Shown here: one piece after another, positions 15,515 to 23,577 of the stretch
Numbering within the stretch: the first letter of the stretch is position 1
Layout: every line of letters begins with the position of its first letter
Origin: Treponema sp.
GTDB taxonomy: Bacteria; Spirochaetota; Spirochaetia; Treponematales; Treponemataceae
Assembly (NCBI GenBank): GCA_017450535.1
Contig: JAFSTK010000119.1
Span: 1 to 40,885, forward strand
Length of the DNA stretch: 40,885 nt
Direction of reading: 5' to 3'
Program-made: the position numbers and the translations under genes
Notes under the pieces: model-generated
What the model saw: the letters and a program-made list of their open reading frames with translations, nothing else
Told to the model about the DNA's origin: nothing
Databases searched by the model: none

Positions 15515-15543
15515 ACTATACTCTGTAGCCACACTAAAGTCAA
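15515..15543 (-). promoter_or_regulatory. Promoter of the leuA leader and leuA, predicting a leaderless leader peptide
   Basis: Minus strand TTGACT (15543-15538), a 17-bp spacer and TATAGT (15520-15515) place +1 at 15508, the A of the leader ATG. Confidence 0.75.
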
Positions 15544-15564
15544 GAGAAATATTTAGCGAAATAT

Positions 15565-15593
15565 TTGACAACTGGAAAAAGTAGGAATAAAAT
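15565..15593 (+). promoter_or_regulatory. Strong sigma70-type promoter of the first DctP-type gene
   Basis: Perfect TTGACA (15565-15570), a 17-bp spacer and TAAAAT (15588-15593). Predicted +1 near 15600 gives a 188-nt leader before the ATG at 15788. Confidence 0.8.
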
Positions 15594-15615
15594 AAGGATG
15601 ATGTATTTTCTACAT

Positions 15616-15780
15616 TTATAAAGGAGTGCAAGATAAAAACTGCCTGAAACAGCGTCAGTTTTTATCTTTGCGAAGTTTGCGTTGCAAACTTTTTATCAAC
15701 TGCTGTTCCTCATTGCATTGCGGAACAGCGTAAAAAGGCAAATCGGAAATTGAAACTTCCTCATTGACTTTTATTGGAGA
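15616..15780 (+). promoter_or_regulatory. Structured 5' leader of the first DctP-type gene
   Basis: It begins with an Shine-Dalgarno-like TTATAAAGGAG that has no proper ORF after it. Three hairpins follow: an 11-bp stem GATAAAAACTG 15632-15642 with CAGTTTTTATC 15656-15666; an 8-bp stem AAGTTTGC 15673-15680 with GCAAACTT 15684-15691 plus four T; and CTGTTCC 15703-15709 with GGAACAG 15722-15728. The middle one could terminate transcription. The order resembles the insertion before leuA, so a related element or a regulated leader is possible. Confidence 0.45.
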
Positions 15781-15787
15781 TTTGTTC

Positions 15788-16825
15788 ATGAAAAAGGCAT
15801 TGCTACTAGTCGGATGCATGGCGGCGTGTTTTTCAATGCTTTCTTGCACAAAAAAAGCTGAAGAAAAAGAAATCACGCTCGTTATGGCAGAAGTAAACCC
15901 TGCGGAGACGATTGCTGGTCAGATGGATCAGGCATTCAAGCAGAAGGTTGAAGAGCTTTCCGAGGGAAAAATAAAAATTGACCTGCAGTGTTCAGGAATC
16001 TTGGGCGATGTTGATTCCGTTATGGATTTGATGTTAAAGCCCCACAGCACGATTCAGATTCATCGTATGTCTGCGGTAAACATGGCGATGTACGGCTGCA
16101 AAAAATCATCGTTGCTTTCCATTCCGTTCACGTTCTCAAACAAAGAGCATTTCTGGAAATTCGCGACAAGCGACTCTGCGGAAGAAATTTTGGATGAGCC
16201 TTTAGAAGTCGGTCTGGGACTTAAAGGCCTTTTCTTTGGTGAAGAAGGATTCCGTCACTTTTTCTCTACCAAAAAAATTGAAAAAGTGGAAGATTTTGCC
16301 GGACTTAAAGTGCGTGGCACAAACGACAAGGCGATGCAGGGATTGATTGCGGGCGTAAAAGCGACCAGCATTCCTGTAAACTATGCCGATTTGTATGTCG
16401 CTCTCCAGACTGGTGTTATCGATGCGGCTGAGCAGCCAATTGCAAACTACCTCGCAAACCATTTTAACGACATTGCGCCGTACATGATTTTTGACGGACA
16501 CACGTTGGGCGTTATGGAGGCCGTCATCACAAAAGAGTGCTGGGACAGTCTTTCAGAAAAACAGCAACAGATTCTCATTGAAGCAGGAAAATATGCGTCA
16601 GAGTTCTGCCGCAAGCTCTCACAGACAGAAGAAGACAAAGTAAAAGAAGGATTGCTCGCACAAGGAGCCACGCTTACTAACGTAGATGACATCAAGCCAT
16701 GGCAGCAAGCTTGTGCCGACGTCATTGCAGAAGGCGCGTCCGTAGACCCGATTTTTTATCAGGAAATTCTAAACTACGCAAAAAATGATGCGCAGCCACC
16801 ACGCGGAAAAAAGATAGCAAAATAG
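15788..16825 (+). CDS. TRAP-type (DctP-like) solute-binding lipoprotein 1
   Basis: Extracytoplasmic binding protein of the DctP family, 345 aa, usually for C4-dicarboxylates or other organic acids. The lipoprotein signal MKKALLLVGCMAACFSMLSC puts it on the outer face of a membrane. Family features include TLVMAEVNPAETIAGQMDQAF, the GLKVRG arginine that binds the ligand carboxylate, and PVNYADLYVALQTGVIDAAEQPIANY. It has EQP where most DctP proteins have ENP. GGAGA lies 7 nt before the ATG; the frame is open a little further upstream. No DctQ or DctM permease is encoded in the window. It is a close paralogue of the next gene. The ligand is unknown. Confidence 0.9.
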   Translation: MKKALLLVGCMAACFSMLSCTKKAEEKEITLVMAEVNPAETIAGQMDQAFKQKVEELSEGKIKIDLQCSGILGDVDSVMDLMLKPHSTIQIHRMSAVNMAMYGCKKSSLLSIPFTFSNKEHFWKFATSDSAEEILDEPLEVGLGLKGLFFGEEGFRHFFSTKKIEKVEDFAGLKVRGTNDKAMQGLIAGVKATSIPVNYADLYVALQTGVIDAAEQPIANYLANHFNDIAPYMIFDGHTLGVMEAVITKECWDSLSEKQQQILIEAGKYASEFCRKLSQTEEDKVKEGLLAQGATLTNVDDIKPWQQACADVIAEGASVDPIFYQEILNYAKNDAQPPRGKKIAK

Positions 16826-16847
16826 CACATAAAAGCGAATCATTCGG

Positions 16848-16881
16848 GGCTGTTCACATCGGACAGCCTCTTTTGTTTTTT
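16848..16881 (+). terminator. Terminator after the first DctP-type gene
   Basis: GGCTGT (16848-16853) pairs with ACAGCC (16863-16868), followed by a T-rich run interrupted by one C and one G. It separates the gene from the next promoter. Confidence 0.7.
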
Positions 16882-16907
16882 ACACCACCATGTGTCCCTC
16901 AGAACAA

Positions 16908-16936
16908 TTGACAGTTGCAAAAAGTCGATTTATAAT
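16908..16936 (+). promoter_or_regulatory. Consensus sigma70 promoter of the DctP2-diguanylate cyclase unit
   Basis: Perfect TTGACA (16908-16913), 17-bp spacer, perfect TATAAT (16931-16936). The leader is about 35 nt. A second TATAAT (16972-16977) directly abuts the ATG, too close to act for this start. Confidence 0.85.
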
Positions 16937-16977
16937 AAGAAGACAGTATTTTCAGGAACAAGGTATAAAGATATAAT

Positions 16978-17985
16978 ATGAAACGAATTATTTCATCATT
17001 GTGCATCTGTATCTCATTGTTTTCTTTCGTCGCATGCAAAGACAAAAGAAATACTAAGTCTGAAAAAAAACTCACGCTTACGATGGCTGAGCCAAATCCA
17101 GGCGACTCCATTTCTGCATGGATTGACAATGCATTTATAGAAAAAGTCGCGGAGCTTTCCCACGGCACCATTGAAATTCAACTACATACCAATGGCATAC
17201 TTGGAGACAATACTTCTGTTATGGAAGTAATGACAAAACCGCGCTCTGAAATTCATCTTGCACGTATCGCCCCGGCAGCCATCGCCAAATACAACTGTGA
17301 AAAACACGAACTTTTGGACATCCCATTCACCTTTGTCAATCGGGAACATTTCTGGAAGTTTGCGTCCTCTCAGTTTGCGCAAGCCATTTTGAACGAGCCG
17401 TATGAGATGAAAATTGGCGTAAAAGGTCTTTTCTTCGCAGAGGAAGGATTCCGTCACTTTTTCTCTACAAAAGAACTGGAAAGCATAGCTGATTTTAAAG
17501 GAAAAAAGATGCGCAACGCTGGAAGCGCAATAATGAACGACCTTGCGATTAGTCTGAAATGCGAGCCAGTTTCTGTCCCCTATTCCGAATTGTATGCGGC
17601 CCTTCAGACAGGCGTAATCGATATCGCTGAGCAGCCGATTGCAAATTATTTCGCAAATCACCTCAACAAGATTGCTCCCTATATGCTTTTGGACGGTCAT
17701 CAGCTGGGAGTCACCGAGGTTGTTATCTCATCAGAACTCTGGGACAAACTCACCAAAGAGCAGCAGAAAATTATGCAGAAAGCGGCACAATATGCCGGCG
17801 AATACTGCAACAAGGTCTCTCAAGAGGCCGAAAATAAATCTCGTCTCACATTGCGGACAGAAGGCGTTACATTCCGTGAAGTAAAAGATATTAAAGAATG
17901 GAGAACAGCCTGTGCGGATGTCATTCATGGCGCCGCCAAAAAGAATTTTGAGTTGTATGCGGAGATAGAAAAACTTGCGAAGTAA
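16978..17985 (+). CDS. TRAP-type (DctP-like) solute-binding lipoprotein 2
   Basis: A 335-aa paralogue of the preceding binding protein, with the lipobox FVAC after a short signal (MKRIISSLCICISLFSFVAC). It keeps TLTMAEPNPGDSISAWIDNAF, the KKMRNAG arginine and the VPYSELYAALQTGVIDIAEQPIANY segment. Many residues around the ligand pocket differ from the first copy, so ligands may differ. Only a weak AAGG lies about 14 nt before the ATG. The start of a membrane diguanylate cyclase overlaps its last codons by 11 nt, which ties the two genes functionally. No permease is nearby, so a receptor role in signalling is more likely than transport. Confidence 0.9.
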   Translation: MKRIISSLCICISLFSFVACKDKRNTKSEKKLTLTMAEPNPGDSISAWIDNAFIEKVAELSHGTIEIQLHTNGILGDNTSVMEVMTKPRSEIHLARIAPAAIAKYNCEKHELLDIPFTFVNREHFWKFASSQFAQAILNEPYEMKIGVKGLFFAEEGFRHFFSTKELESIADFKGKKMRNAGSAIMNDLAISLKCEPVSVPYSELYAALQTGVIDIAEQPIANYFANHLNKIAPYMLLDGHQLGVTEVVISSELWDKLTKEQQKIMQKAAQYAGEYCNKVSQEAENKSRLTLRTEGVTFREVKDIKEWRTACADVIHGAAKKNFELYAEIEKLAK

Positions 17986-19342
17986 AAAAAACATAAACGG
18001 TATCAATATACAATTTCTCGATGCTTTTTTTACAGTTCTCACTGCAATTGTGTTTTGCTTTATCTTAGTCATTTCAACCACCGTAAACAATCGTTTCCAT
18101 GCGGTAAAAAATGCTATAGATAAATTCATCATCTGTGAGCAAAGTTCTGAAATGATAAAAGACAGCACAAACTACCTGACTGAACAGGCACGTCTGTTTG
18201 TCGTCACGCAAAAAACTGAATACGTAAAAGCGTATCTCAACGAAATAAATGTAACAAGGCGTTCTTACAGGGCTTTGGAAAATCTGGAAAAAGTTTGTTC
18301 CGAAAAAGACCTTGCGCTTCAGCGGCTTAAAATTGCCATGGAACAGGCTCAGAGCCTTATCAACATGGAATTGTATGCGATTCGTCTTGGCTACAAAGTT
18401 ATGGGCGAAGAGAATATGCCCGATGAAATCAAGAATATTGTCGTCCGCACCATTGACCAGAGTATTCCCAAAGAAAAACTTCAGGCAACGGCGATTAACA
18501 ATCTGTTCGGTGAAGGATACTTGATTTATAAGAGCAGAATCAATGAAAACTGTCGTCTGACGATTGCCGCCATCGAACAGCAGATTAGGGATGAGCTGAA
18601 TCTCAATGCTGACGATTTGGGCGCAAACATTTACCGCCTGCGCATCCTGTTCCTCGTCTTGTTGATTGTCAACGTCATGGTGTTCATTGCATTCGGTACA
18701 TTGGTCATTCTGCCTCTTGAACGTTTCCAGAAAGCAATCCAGAACGATGAAAAACTGAATGTCATCGGTTCTCTGGAATGTAAACATCTGGCCGAAAGCT
18801 ATAATGAAATCTATGATTTGAAGGCACAGAATGAAAAGTCATTGCTCAAAAAAGCTGAATACGACGCGCTGACCGGCATTTTGAACCGCCGTGCATTTGA
18901 CCAAGTATGCGAAAGTTCAAAAGAAAAGAAGCAGAAAATTGCATTACTTCTCATCGATATGGATAACTTCAAATACATCAACGACAATTACGGACACGCC
19001 GGCGGAGACACTGCGCTGAAAGAGCTTGCCCGCATATTGACCGAGACATTCCGCGAAGGCGATTATATTGCCCGCATCGGTGGTGATGAATTTGCAGCGA
19101 TTCTTCCTGATTGTGCACCTGTTGCCGCAAAGACAATCAAAAATAAAATCACCAAGGTAAACGATTTGCTTCTTGATATTGAGGACGGAATCAGCCCTGT
19201 TTCCATAAGCGTAGGTATTGCATTTGCGCAAGACGGATTTGATGAAGACCTTTACAAACGCGCTGACAAAGCATTGTACCACGTAAAGGAAAAAGGTAAG
19301 CGTGGCTGTGAGATTTATGATTCGTCTATGGACGAAGAATAA
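17975..19342 (+). CDS. Membrane diguanylate cyclase with periplasmic helical sensor
   Basis: Makes c-di-GMP from two GTP. The protein is 455 aa. Membrane helix 1 (about 14-37) is followed by a roughly 185-residue periplasmic, mostly helical region (DSTNYLTEQARLFVVTQKTEYVKAYL onward), like the four-helix ligand domains of chemoreceptors. Helix 2 (about 222-246) is followed by a short linker and GGDEF (369-373, RIGGDEFAAIL). The inhibitory I-site RxxD is present as REGD at 360-363. Translation likely starts at TTG 17975 with GGAG 10 nt upstream, overlapping the stop of the binding-protein gene. Context suggests that the neighbouring DctP-like lipoproteins deliver the signal. Confidence 0.88.
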   Translation: MRSKKNINGINIQFLDAFFTVLTAIVFCFILVISTTVNNRFHAVKNAIDKFIICEQSSEMIKDSTNYLTEQARLFVVTQKTEYVKAYLNEINVTRRSYRALENLEKVCSEKDLALQRLKIAMEQAQSLINMELYAIRLGYKVMGEENMPDEIKNIVVRTIDQSIPKEKLQATAINNLFGEGYLIYKSRINENCRLTIAAIEQQIRDELNLNADDLGANIYRLRILFLVLLIVNVMVFIAFGTLVILPLERFQKAIQNDEKLNVIGSLECKHLAESYNEIYDLKAQNEKSLLKKAEYDALTGILNRRAFDQVCESSKEKKQKIALLLIDMDNFKYINDNYGHAGGDTALKELARILTETFREGDYIARIGGDEFAAILPDCAPVAAKTIKNKITKVNDLLLDIEDGISPVSISVGIAFAQDGFDEDLYKRADKALYHVKEKGKRGCEIYDSSMDEE

Positions 19343-19376
19343 ACCGTTGTCCGTAAGCTGTCATTCGCCGAGCACG

Positions 19377-22154
19377 ATGAAAAAGCTGCTTTCTGTCGTC
19401 CTAACCTGCATTTTTCTTTCCGTAACATTCGCATTCTCTCCCAAAGACATTCAGTCCTTTACGCTAGAGAACGGCATGCGCATCTTTGTGCTTTCAGACA
19501 CAACCGCCGCGCCAGTCCGTCTTGAACTGGACATTCAGGCAGGCTATGCCTCCCAGACAGAACGAACTGCCGGATTTTTTCCCCTGTATGCGCGGCTCTT
19601 GGGAGCGGACATCTCCGCAGATATGGTGCGCATCGTCAAAACAGTTGCGCCACAAGAAAGCGAATATGCCATTATGGAACTGGCATCATGTTTGCGTCCA
19701 CTTGGCTCAACAACACTCACCAGCCAGCTAGATGACGCTACTCTGCGCGCCGCTTTGAACAAAATGAAAGCAGAAGTCGCAGAATACGCAAAAAGTACCG
19801 CAGGTTTTATCAACACGGCGATTGATTCCCGCATATTTCCTTCCGCGCCATGGAAAGTAGAAAGCGGAGTGTACCCGGCATTGTTCTCTGCCACCACAAT
19901 TTCTTCGGCAAGGGCAATACTGAGCGACATCGGCACCCAATTTTACACGCCCCAGAAATCCGTGCTGTACATCAGCGGAAACATTACCGTTGCGGCGGCA
20001 TACGACTTGGCAAAAAAACATTTCGCCCCGCTCAAAGCACATACCATGCCCGCGCCAAGCACTGTATCAGTTCAGTCCGCACCCGCAGTACAAAAATATG
20101 TGCTTACAGACGACGAATTTACCGCGGATATGACACAGATTGTCCTGCAATACACGCATCTTTCTGCGGACGAAGCAGATTGTGCCGCCGCTGTGATGAA
20201 CAACGATTTCAGCACGTACAAAAAGCAGCTCCTTGCGGAAAAATCGCTCGCGATCTTTGGCGCAGAATACATCAATGTGGCAAGCGCGCAAAAACACGGC
20301 TCCTCACGGCTTATCATCCAGTCGCTTTTGGAAAAAACAAAGGCTTCGCCCTGTGCGCAGGCAGAGACATTTTTGCGTCTCACAAAAAACAATTCGCTTC
20401 TCACCGCAGATGAGCTGCAATTCGCGCTGAACCGCATTGCCGCAGAATTCAGGCATCGTGCCGACGACTCTTCCGCGCTCATGGAACTTTTGAGCGGATG
20501 GACGGCATTATTTCCGGGAGACAGCATCAACACACTCTTTTCCCGAAACCAGCGCATGGAAGACTCAATTTCTGCGCCCATGCTGGAATCATTTTTGCAT
20601 ACACAGGAGCCAGCCGTTTTTGTGCTCGTAAACGCAAAAACATTCGCAAAATACGCAAAAGAATTCAAGAAAGCGGGGTATCAGACCGTCACCCGAAAAA
20701 ATGGCTCTTGGTACGTGCAAGAATTGTACCGCCAGCAGCTCGCGCAAAAGCAAACTGAACAGACAACGGCAAAAACCGCCGGACAAACTGACCTTGCAGA
20801 TGCGGCGAGTCGTTTTATAGCAGAGAACAAAGCGAATTTTTCTTCCTTTACACTGGATAACGGTATTCCTGTCACTGTAAAGCAGACGCCGGGCGCAAAA
20901 ACAACGGCATTCGCACTCACCATCCGAGGCGGAGAACTTCTGTTCGCAAAAGAAAGCCCCGGCTTGTGCAGCGTGCTTACCGACGCAATTGCCGTAAACA
21001 TCCGCCACAGCCTCGACGAACGCACAGCCCGCGGACTGCTCACAGGGGACAGCGATGTGCGCGCAAAAACCTATGCCAATTGTTCCGTGCTCACCGTCAC
21101 CTGTGCCGCCGAAGAAGCAGAAGCTTGTACGCGCGCTATCTCAGAAGCATTGATTTACGGTGACATCACGCCCGCCATGGCAGACGGCATCACGTATGAC
21201 GAGCGAACCCAGTGGCGCATCAAATCCGGTGCGGCCACATTCCAGCTGCTCTGCTCGGCAATGCGCACGCTCTACGCAAAAGAACCGTATGTAAATCTGT
21301 TCGACGACACCGCCGACAAACCTGTAAAAACTGACTTTACCCACATTGCGGCCGCCTACCCCATTTTACTGGATTCCAGCCGTTTTTCTCTGATTGTGGC
21401 AGGCGGCATATCTGATGGCGACGCGCTCAAACACACGCTCAACGAAACCTTTGGCGCATTGCTCTCTCAAAAAGAGACCGCATCCATAGACGCAACCGTG
21501 GCAAAACCGACCATGCCGCGCCGCATCAAGCGCATCCAACTGCGACATCTTTTTCTTACCGACATCAGCGCAGACAAAGCAGGCCCCCGTCCCGCAGTGC
21601 TGGTACCCACCAAGAACTTCAATGACCCGACGCTGTACTGCATTCCCTCCCCCGACCTTTCCAGCACTGACATCGCGCTCTTTAACGCGCTGCTGTATGA
21701 AATCGCCGAAAGAATGCAGACAAAACTCGGCGGAGACATCAAACTTCGCACTGATATTCCTGATTATGATTTTCCGTTCGCGCGGCTTTATGCGCAGAAT
21801 GTCACTCAAATCTCAAAAATTGACAACGCCTACCTGGAGACAATCGCAGAACTGACCGAAGATTTGCAGACGCTTGTGAATGCAAAGCACATCGGCGTTA
21901 TCGACACAGAAAAAGACCGTCTGCTTGCCACGATGGAAAACCGTTGGCTTATGAACACACTTTCTGCCACGGGAACTGCGCTCGGCACAGCGGAACTAAT
22001 ACAGACTGGCACAAGTTTTGGAAAAGCCTCGCTCTACCTTGACCAATATTCCGCCGTAGACAAGGCAAAAGCGGAAGATTATTTTATTCTGATGAAGTTT
22101 TATTTTGCTGATATTCCTGACTTCCGCGTGTATTCAATCGATTCAAAACGCTAA
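19377..22154 (+). CDS. M16-like (insulinase fold) secreted protein lacking catalytic motifs
   Basis: A 925-aa protein with a signal peptide (MKKLLSVVLTCIFLSVTFAFS). It shows a two-fold M16 layout: SFTLENGMRIFVLSDTTAAPVRLELDIQAGY near the start and SFTLDNGIPVTVKQTPGAKTTAFALTIRGG near residue 500, both typical first strands of an M16 domain. The zinc motif HxxEH should follow, but the positions read TAGFFPLYARLL and SPGLCSVLTDAI with no His or Glu pair. It is therefore predicted to be a non-catalytic M16 homologue. The start is taken at the signal peptide; no Shine-Dalgarno is visible. It lies 35 nt after the diguanylate cyclase, so it is probably in the same transcript. The stop overlaps that of the convergent MATE gene. 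Confidence 0.75.
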   Translation: MKKLLSVVLTCIFLSVTFAFSPKDIQSFTLENGMRIFVLSDTTAAPVRLELDIQAGYASQTERTAGFFPLYARLLGADISADMVRIVKTVAPQESEYAIMELASCLRPLGSTTLTSQLDDATLRAALNKMKAEVAEYAKSTAGFINTAIDSRIFPSAPWKVESGVYPALFSATTISSARAILSDIGTQFYTPQKSVLYISGNITVAAAYDLAKKHFAPLKAHTMPAPSTVSVQSAPAVQKYVLTDDEFTADMTQIVLQYTHLSADEADCAAAVMNNDFSTYKKQLLAEKSLAIFGAEYINVASAQKHGSSRLIIQSLLEKTKASPCAQAETFLRLTKNNSLLTADELQFALNRIAAEFRHRADDSSALMELLSGWTALFPGDSINTLFSRNQRMEDSISAPMLESFLHTQEPAVFVLVNAKTFAKYAKEFKKAGYQTVTRKNGSWYVQELYRQQLAQKQTEQTTAKTAGQTDLADAASRFIAENKANFSSFTLDNGIPVTVKQTPGAKTTAFALTIRGGELLFAKESPGLCSVLTDAIAVNIRHSLDERTARGLLTGDSDVRAKTYANCSVLTVTCAAEEAEACTRAISEALIYGDITPAMADGITYDERTQWRIKSGAATFQLLCSAMRTLYAKEPYVNLFDDTADKPVKTDFTHIAAAYPILLDSSRFSLIVAGGISDGDALKHTLNETFGALLSQKETASIDATVAKPTMPRRIKRIQLRHLFLTDISADKAGPRPAVLVPTKNFNDPTLYCIPSPDLSSTDIALFNALLYEIAERMQTKLGGDIKLRTDIPDYDFPFARLYAQNVTQISKIDNAYLETIAELTEDLQTLVNAKHIGVIDTEKDRLLATMENRWLMNTLSATGTALGTAELIQTGTSFGKASLYLDQYSAVDKAKAEDYFILMKFYFADIPDFRVYSIDSKR

Positions 22155-23509
22155 TGCGCAGAAGCGTCGCTGTACACTTTTTTCCATTTGCCGCTTGCAT
22201 AGCCGATGAAAGAGACAGTGAAATTTGCGAGCCAGCCTAAGGGAACGACCATCCAAATCAGCTGAATGCCATAGCGCGGCGCAAAAATGACGGAAAGAGA
22301 GACTCGAATGCCAAGATTCACAAGATTTGCGAGCGTAAACATCATCGTGTCACCCGCGCCACGCAAAAGTCCGTCCGTCGCCATCTTCAGACCGATGATG
22401 CCGAAAAACCAGCCGATGTAGCGGATGTAAGCGTCACCCGTGGCAAACGCGATTTCAGAAAGATTGTTGTCGCTCATAAAAAGACGTACCAACGGCGCGT
22501 GAAAAATCTCCATCCATGTGGCATCCACCACAGCAAAGAACGCAACCAAAAGAATTGCCGCACGATAGCCCTGACGCACCCGCTCCAATTTGCCCGCGCC
22601 AATATTCTGCGCCGTATACGAAGAAAGTGCCGTTCCAATTGAATTCATCGGAACCACGGCAATCTGCTCCAAGCGCAAGGTAGCCGAATAGCCTGCAAGC
22701 GCATCAGCACCAAAGCTGTTCACCACGCCCTGCACGAACAACATGCCGATACTCACCGTGGACTGCTGAAAAATTGACGGAAGGGCAAGGTGCACCATAT
22801 CTTTCAGCTCTTTTTTGTCAAACAGCGCGAACGGCTCAGAAGTCAGCTCACGAATTTGTCTGAGATACACAAAAAATGAAAGCACTGCGGAAAGACCTTG
22901 TGAAATCAGCGTTGCCCAGGCGACTCCTGCCACGCCCCAGCCGCATTTGGTCACAAAAATCACGTCCAGCGTCATATTCAGCACGGAAGAAAAAATCAAA
23001 AAGTACAGAGGAATCTTGGACTTTCCCATCGCGTTGAACAAGCACGAAAAGACATTGTACATGAACAAAAACGGAAGCCCCATAAAATAGATGTTCAGGT
23101 AAACAAGCGCGGTCTCCAAAGATTCTGCCGGCGTATTAAAAAACAGCATCAGGCGGCGGCTAAAGAACAGCCCTGCCACCCCCAGCAAAATACTTACGCC
23201 CAAAAACGTAAAGATTGCCGTAAAAGCGGCGGTTTTCATGCGACCATATTTTTTTGCGCCAAAGTAGCGGCTTACAATCACCGACGCGCCAATACCGCCG
23301 CCATTCGCCACCATGATGAACACCGTCGTGAGCGCATAAGACGCACCAATCGCCGCAAGAGCCGCCGCACTTACAAAACGCCCCACCACCGCGCTGTCCA
23401 CAATCGTGTACAACTGCTGGAACAGATTTCCCAGCACAATGGGAATGAGAAAAATGAGCATCGCGCTCATCGGCTTTTTTTGCGTAAGATAATCTTTTGC
23501 CTGCGCCAT
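22151..23509 (-). CDS. MATE family efflux transporter
   Basis: Cation-coupled multidrug or metabolite exporter of the inner membrane, 452 aa with about twelve helices in two similar halves. Family features are the N-terminal LIFLIPIVLGNLFQQLYTIVDSAVVGRFV and GSALS-like turns such as MNSIGTALSSYTAQNIGAGKLERVRQG. The upstream extension of the frame is discarded because TATACT (23521-23516) lies 6 nt before ATG 23509, which predicts a leaderless message. There is no Shine-Dalgarno and no good -35. It is divergent from the RloA-like gene and ends in a 4-nt overlap with the M16-like gene. Confidence 0.93.
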   Translation of the reverse strand: MAQAKDYLTQKKPMSAMLIFLIPIVLGNLFQQLYTIVDSAVVGRFVSAAALAAIGASYALTTVFIMVANGGGIGASVIVSRYFGAKKYGRMKTAAFTAIFTFLGVSILLGVAGLFFSRRLMLFFNTPAESLETALVYLNIYFMGLPFLFMYNVFSCLFNAMGKSKIPLYFLIFSSVLNMTLDVIFVTKCGWGVAGVAWATLISQGLSAVLSFFVYLRQIRELTSEPFALFDKKELKDMVHLALPSIFQQSTVSIGMLFVQGVVNSFGADALAGYSATLRLEQIAVVPMNSIGTALSSYTAQNIGAGKLERVRQGYRAAILLVAFFAVVDATWMEIFHAPLVRLFMSDNNLSEIAFATGDAYIRYIGWFFGIIGLKMATDGLLRGAGDTMMFTLANLVNLGIRVSLSVIFAPRYGIQLIWMVVPLGWLANFTVSFIGYASGKWKKVYSDASAH

Positions 23510-23515
23510 GCCGTC

Positions 23516-23521
23516 AGTATA
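23516..23521 (-). promoter_or_regulatory. -10 box of the MATE gene, leaderless spacing
   Basis: Minus strand TATACT ends 7 nt before the A of ATG 23509, so +1 falls on the start codon. No convincing -35 is seen at 17 bp (TGGATT). Confidence 0.45.
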
Positions 23522-23561
23522 GAACGAAATGAAAGAATAATCCACCGAAAATGAAAAATCG

Positions 23562-23570
23562 TGGTATACT
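23562..23570 (+). promoter_or_regulatory. Extended -10 promoter of the RloA-like gene, nearly leaderless
   Basis: TG-G-TATACT, followed by 7 nt and ATG 23578. Predicted +1 is at or one base before the start codon. No good -35, as expected for an extended -10 element. Confidence 0.5.
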
Positions 23571-23577
23571 AAAAGAG

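Noticed and set aside
15626..15733. 36-codon GTG frame in the DctP leader
   Set aside because: The purine-rich run abuts the GTG with no spacing, and the frame is made of hairpin arms with an unnatural residue mix.
15655..15876. Minus-strand frame ending in a charged, protein-like tail and an A/T stem
   Set aside because: Its first half is the antisense of the DctP signal peptide and there is no start signal. The tail might be a gene remnant, but the evidence is too thin.
16972..16977. TATAAT touching the ATG of the second DctP gene as its promoter
   Set aside because: The predicted start would fall inside the gene, and a perfect TTGACA-N17-TATAAT lies 41 bp further upstream.
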